Origin: Lysobacter niastensis
GTDB lineage: Bacteria; Pseudomonadota; Gammaproteobacteria; Xanthomonadales; Xanthomonadaceae
Length of the DNA: 64,000 bases
NCBI RefSeq assembly: GCF_015453285.1
Contig: NZ_JADLZT010000003.1
Location: 310,001 to 374,000 of the forward strand
Direction: 5' to 3'
Shown: piece after piece, positions 62,311-64,000 of the stretch
How the letters are laid out: each line of letters opens with the position of its first letter
Numbering within the stretch: the first letter of the stretch is position 1
Notes under the pieces: generated by a model
The model's database searches: none
What the model was told of the DNA's origin: nothing
Seen by the model: the letters and a program-made list of their open reading frames with translations, nothing else
Translations under genes and position numbers: made by a program

Positions 62311-64000
62311 ATGAGTTCTCGTTACAACGCCGCCGACATTGAAGTTCTCTCCGGTCTTGACCCGGTCAAGCGCCGCCCCGGCATGTACACCGACACCGCG
62401 CGCCCGAACCACCTGGCGCAGGAAGTCATCGACAACGCGGTCGACGAAGCCCTGGCCGGCCATGCGCGCAGCATCGAGGTCACCCTGTATGCCGACGGCA
62501 GCTGCGAGGTCGGTGACGACGGCCGCGGCATGCCGGTCGACATCCACCCGGAAGAGAAGATCCCGGGCGTCGAACTGATCCTCACGCGGCTGCACGCGGG
62601 CGGCAAGTTCAGCAACAAGAACTACACCTTCTCCGGCGGCCTGCATGGCGTCGGTGTCAGCGTGGTCAACGCGCTGTCGACGCTGGTCGAAGTGCACATC
62701 CGCCGCGACGGCAACGAATACCGGATGACTTTCAAGGACGGCGACCGCGCTACGCCGCTGGAGGTCGTCGGCAGCGTCGGCAAGAAGAACACCGGCACGC
62801 GCGTTCGCTTCTGGCCCGACCCGAAGTATTTCGACACGCCCAAGTTCAACCTGCGCTCGCTCAAGCACCTGCTGCGCGCCAAGGCCGTGCTGTGCCCGGG
62901 CCTCACCGTGAAGCTGTTCGACGAGGCCAGCGGCGAGCGGACGGAGTGGTACTACGAGGACGGCCTGCGCGATTACCTGTCCGGCGAACTGCGCGCCGGC
63001 CAGCCCAACCGCGAACTGCTGCCGCCGGACCTGTTCGTCGGCAAGCTGACCAAGGACACCGAGACGGTCGACTGGGCCGTGGCCTGGGCGGTCGATGGCG
63101 AGCTGGCGCAGGAGAGCTACGTCAACCTGATCCCGACCGCGCAGCACGGCACCCACGTGAACGGCCTGCGCACCGGCTTCACCGATGCGCTGCGCGAGTT
63201 CTGCGACTTCCGCAACCTGCTACCGCGCGGCGTCAAGCTGGCGCCGGAAGACGTGTGGGACCGCGTCGCGTTCGTGCTCAGCATCAAGATGACCGACCCG
63301 CAGTTCAGCGGGCAGACCAAGGAGCGCCTGTCCTCGCGCCAGGCCGCGGGCTTCGTCGAGGGCGCCGCGCACGACGCGTTCTCGTTGTGGCTCAACCAGC
63401 ACGTCGAACTCGGCGAGAAGATCGCGCAACTGGCGATCGAACGCGCCGCCGCGCGCCTGAAGACCGAGAAGCAGGTCACCCGCAAGAAGGTCACCCAGGG
63501 CCCCGCCCTGCCCGGCAAGCTCGCCGACTGCACTAGCCAGGACCTGTCGCGCACCGAACTGTTCCTCGTGGAAGGCGACTCCGCCGGCGGCAGCGCGCGC
63601 CAGGCGCGCGACAAGGACTTCCAGGCGATCCTGCCGCTGCGCGGCAAGATCCTCAACACCTGGGAAGTCGCCTCCGGCAGCGTGCTCGCCTCGCAGGAAG
63701 TGCACGATCTCGCCGTCGCCATCGGTTGCGATCCGGGCAAGGACGACCTGTCGGGCCTGCGCTACGGCAAGGTCATCATCCTCGCCGACGCCGACTCCGA
63801 CGGCCTGCACATCGCCACGCTGCTGACGGCATTGTTCCTCAAGCACTTCCCAGCACTGGTCGCGTCCGGACACGTGTTCGTGGCCATGCCGCCGCTGTTC
63901 CGCGTGGACGTGGGCAAGCAGGTGTTCTACGCGCTGGATGAGGAAGAGAAGCGCATCCTGCTGGAGAAGATCGAGCGCGAGAAGATCAAGGGGCAGGTCC
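62311..64000 (+). CDS. parE: DNA topoisomerase IV subunit B (partial, cut by window end)
   Basis: The first 563 residues of ParE. The GHKL ATPase domain opens with SRYNAADIEVLSGLDPVKRRPGMYTD, with IDNAVDEALAG and GRGMPVDIHPEEKI (ATP site), followed by the transducer domain and the TOPRIM motif LVEGDSAGGSARQARDK with the catalytic glutamate and later DADSDGLHI. ParE rather than GyrB is indicated by the short IEVLSGLDPVKRRPGMYTD start and VEIHPEEKIPGVELILTRLHAGGKF-type spacing. It decatenates sister chromosomes with ParC. The frame is intact to the window edge. Confidence 0.96.
   Translation, partial: MSSRYNAADIEVLSGLDPVKRRPGMYTDTARPNHLAQEVIDNAVDEALAGHARSIEVTLYADGSCEVGDDGRGMPVDIHPEEKIPGVELILTRLHAGGKFSNKNYTFSGGLHGVGVSVVNALSTLVEVHIRRDGNEYRMTFKDGDRATPLEVVGSVGKKNTGTRVRFWPDPKYFDTPKFNLRSLKHLLRAKAVLCPGLTVKLFDEASGERTEWYYEDGLRDYLSGELRAGQPNRELLPPDLFVGKLTKDTETVDWAVAWAVDGELAQESYVNLIPTAQHGTHVNGLRTGFTDALREFCDFRNLLPRGVKLAPEDVWDRVAFVLSIKMTDPQFSGQTKERLSSRQAAGFVEGAAHDAFSLWLNQHVELGEKIAQLAIERAAARLKTEKQVTRKKVTQGPALPGKLADCTSQDLSRTELFLVEGDSAGGSARQARDKDFQAILPLRGKILNTWEVASGSVLASQEVHDLAVAIGCDPGKDDLSGLRYGKVIILADADSDGLHIATLLTALFLKHFPALVASGHVFVAMPPLFRVDVGKQVFYALDEEEKRILLEKIEREKIKGQV

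Noticed and set aside
62311-64000. gyrB rather than parE
   Set aside because: The N terminus, spacing and motif details fit ParE, and no replication-origin genes adjoin it.

Overview
The window is a high-GC chromosomal segment from a gammaproteobacterium of the Xanthomonadaceae/Lysobacteraceae, most like Lysobacter or Luteimonas. This rests on recognisable gene blocks (pyrG-kdsA-eno-ftsB-ispD-ispF-truD; surE-pcm-DedA-nlpD; miaA-hfq-hflX-hflK-hflC-DUF2065-purA), on strongly GC-biased codon use, and on the lack of rpoS after nlpD. No tRNA, rRNA, CRISPR array, prophage or intact insertion sequence was seen. The assignment comes from gene content and order; no database search was run.

Layout. 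1-9.4 kb: accessory metabolism and envelope genes (HEXXH hypothetical, two-domain secreted protein, M2 peptidase lipoprotein, amidohydrolase, Rieske oxygenase, Bcr/CflA transporter, VOC protein). 9.5-12.7 kb: tandem glycine riboswitch followed by a stand-alone gcvP. 13.4-19.4 kb: a three-gene minus-strand operon (ArsM-like methyltransferase, DUF4242 protein, AurF-like diiron protein) divergent from an OmpR-type regulator and a large hybrid histidine kinase. 19.4-36.9 kb: mostly small envelope and hypothetical genes, with an M1 aminopeptidase, a cardiolipin-synthase-like enzyme, a DUF2167/membrane/J-domain operon, a candidate lysozyme inhibitor, VOC proteins and a lysoplasmalogenase.

36.9-49.2 kb is a housekeeping block on the minus strand: ftsH, folP, miaA, hfq, hflX, hflK, hflC, DUF2065 and purA, with rlmE divergent from yhbY. 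The roughly 800-bp gap between folP and miaA holds a four-copy repeat built of DnaA-box-like 9-mers with identical internal spacing, the most unusual structure in the window. 49.2-60.9 kb carries surE-pcm-DedA-nlpD-EEP, an Smr protein, and the truD/ispF/ispD/ftsB/eno/kdsA/pyrG run. 61-64 kb has two small secreted proteins and the start of parE, cut by the window end.

Functional links: minus-strand neighbours overlap by 4 bp in several places (hflK/hflC, ispF/truD, ftsB/ispD, surE/pcm, nlpD/EEP, and the DUF2167 operon), which implies translational coupling. The two-component system and its divergent operon share TGTAAC-type boxes and may form one regulated unit. The DnaA-box array next to miaA recalls the E. 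coli datA locus, which also lies near mutL-miaA-hfq; that link is an inference needing tests.
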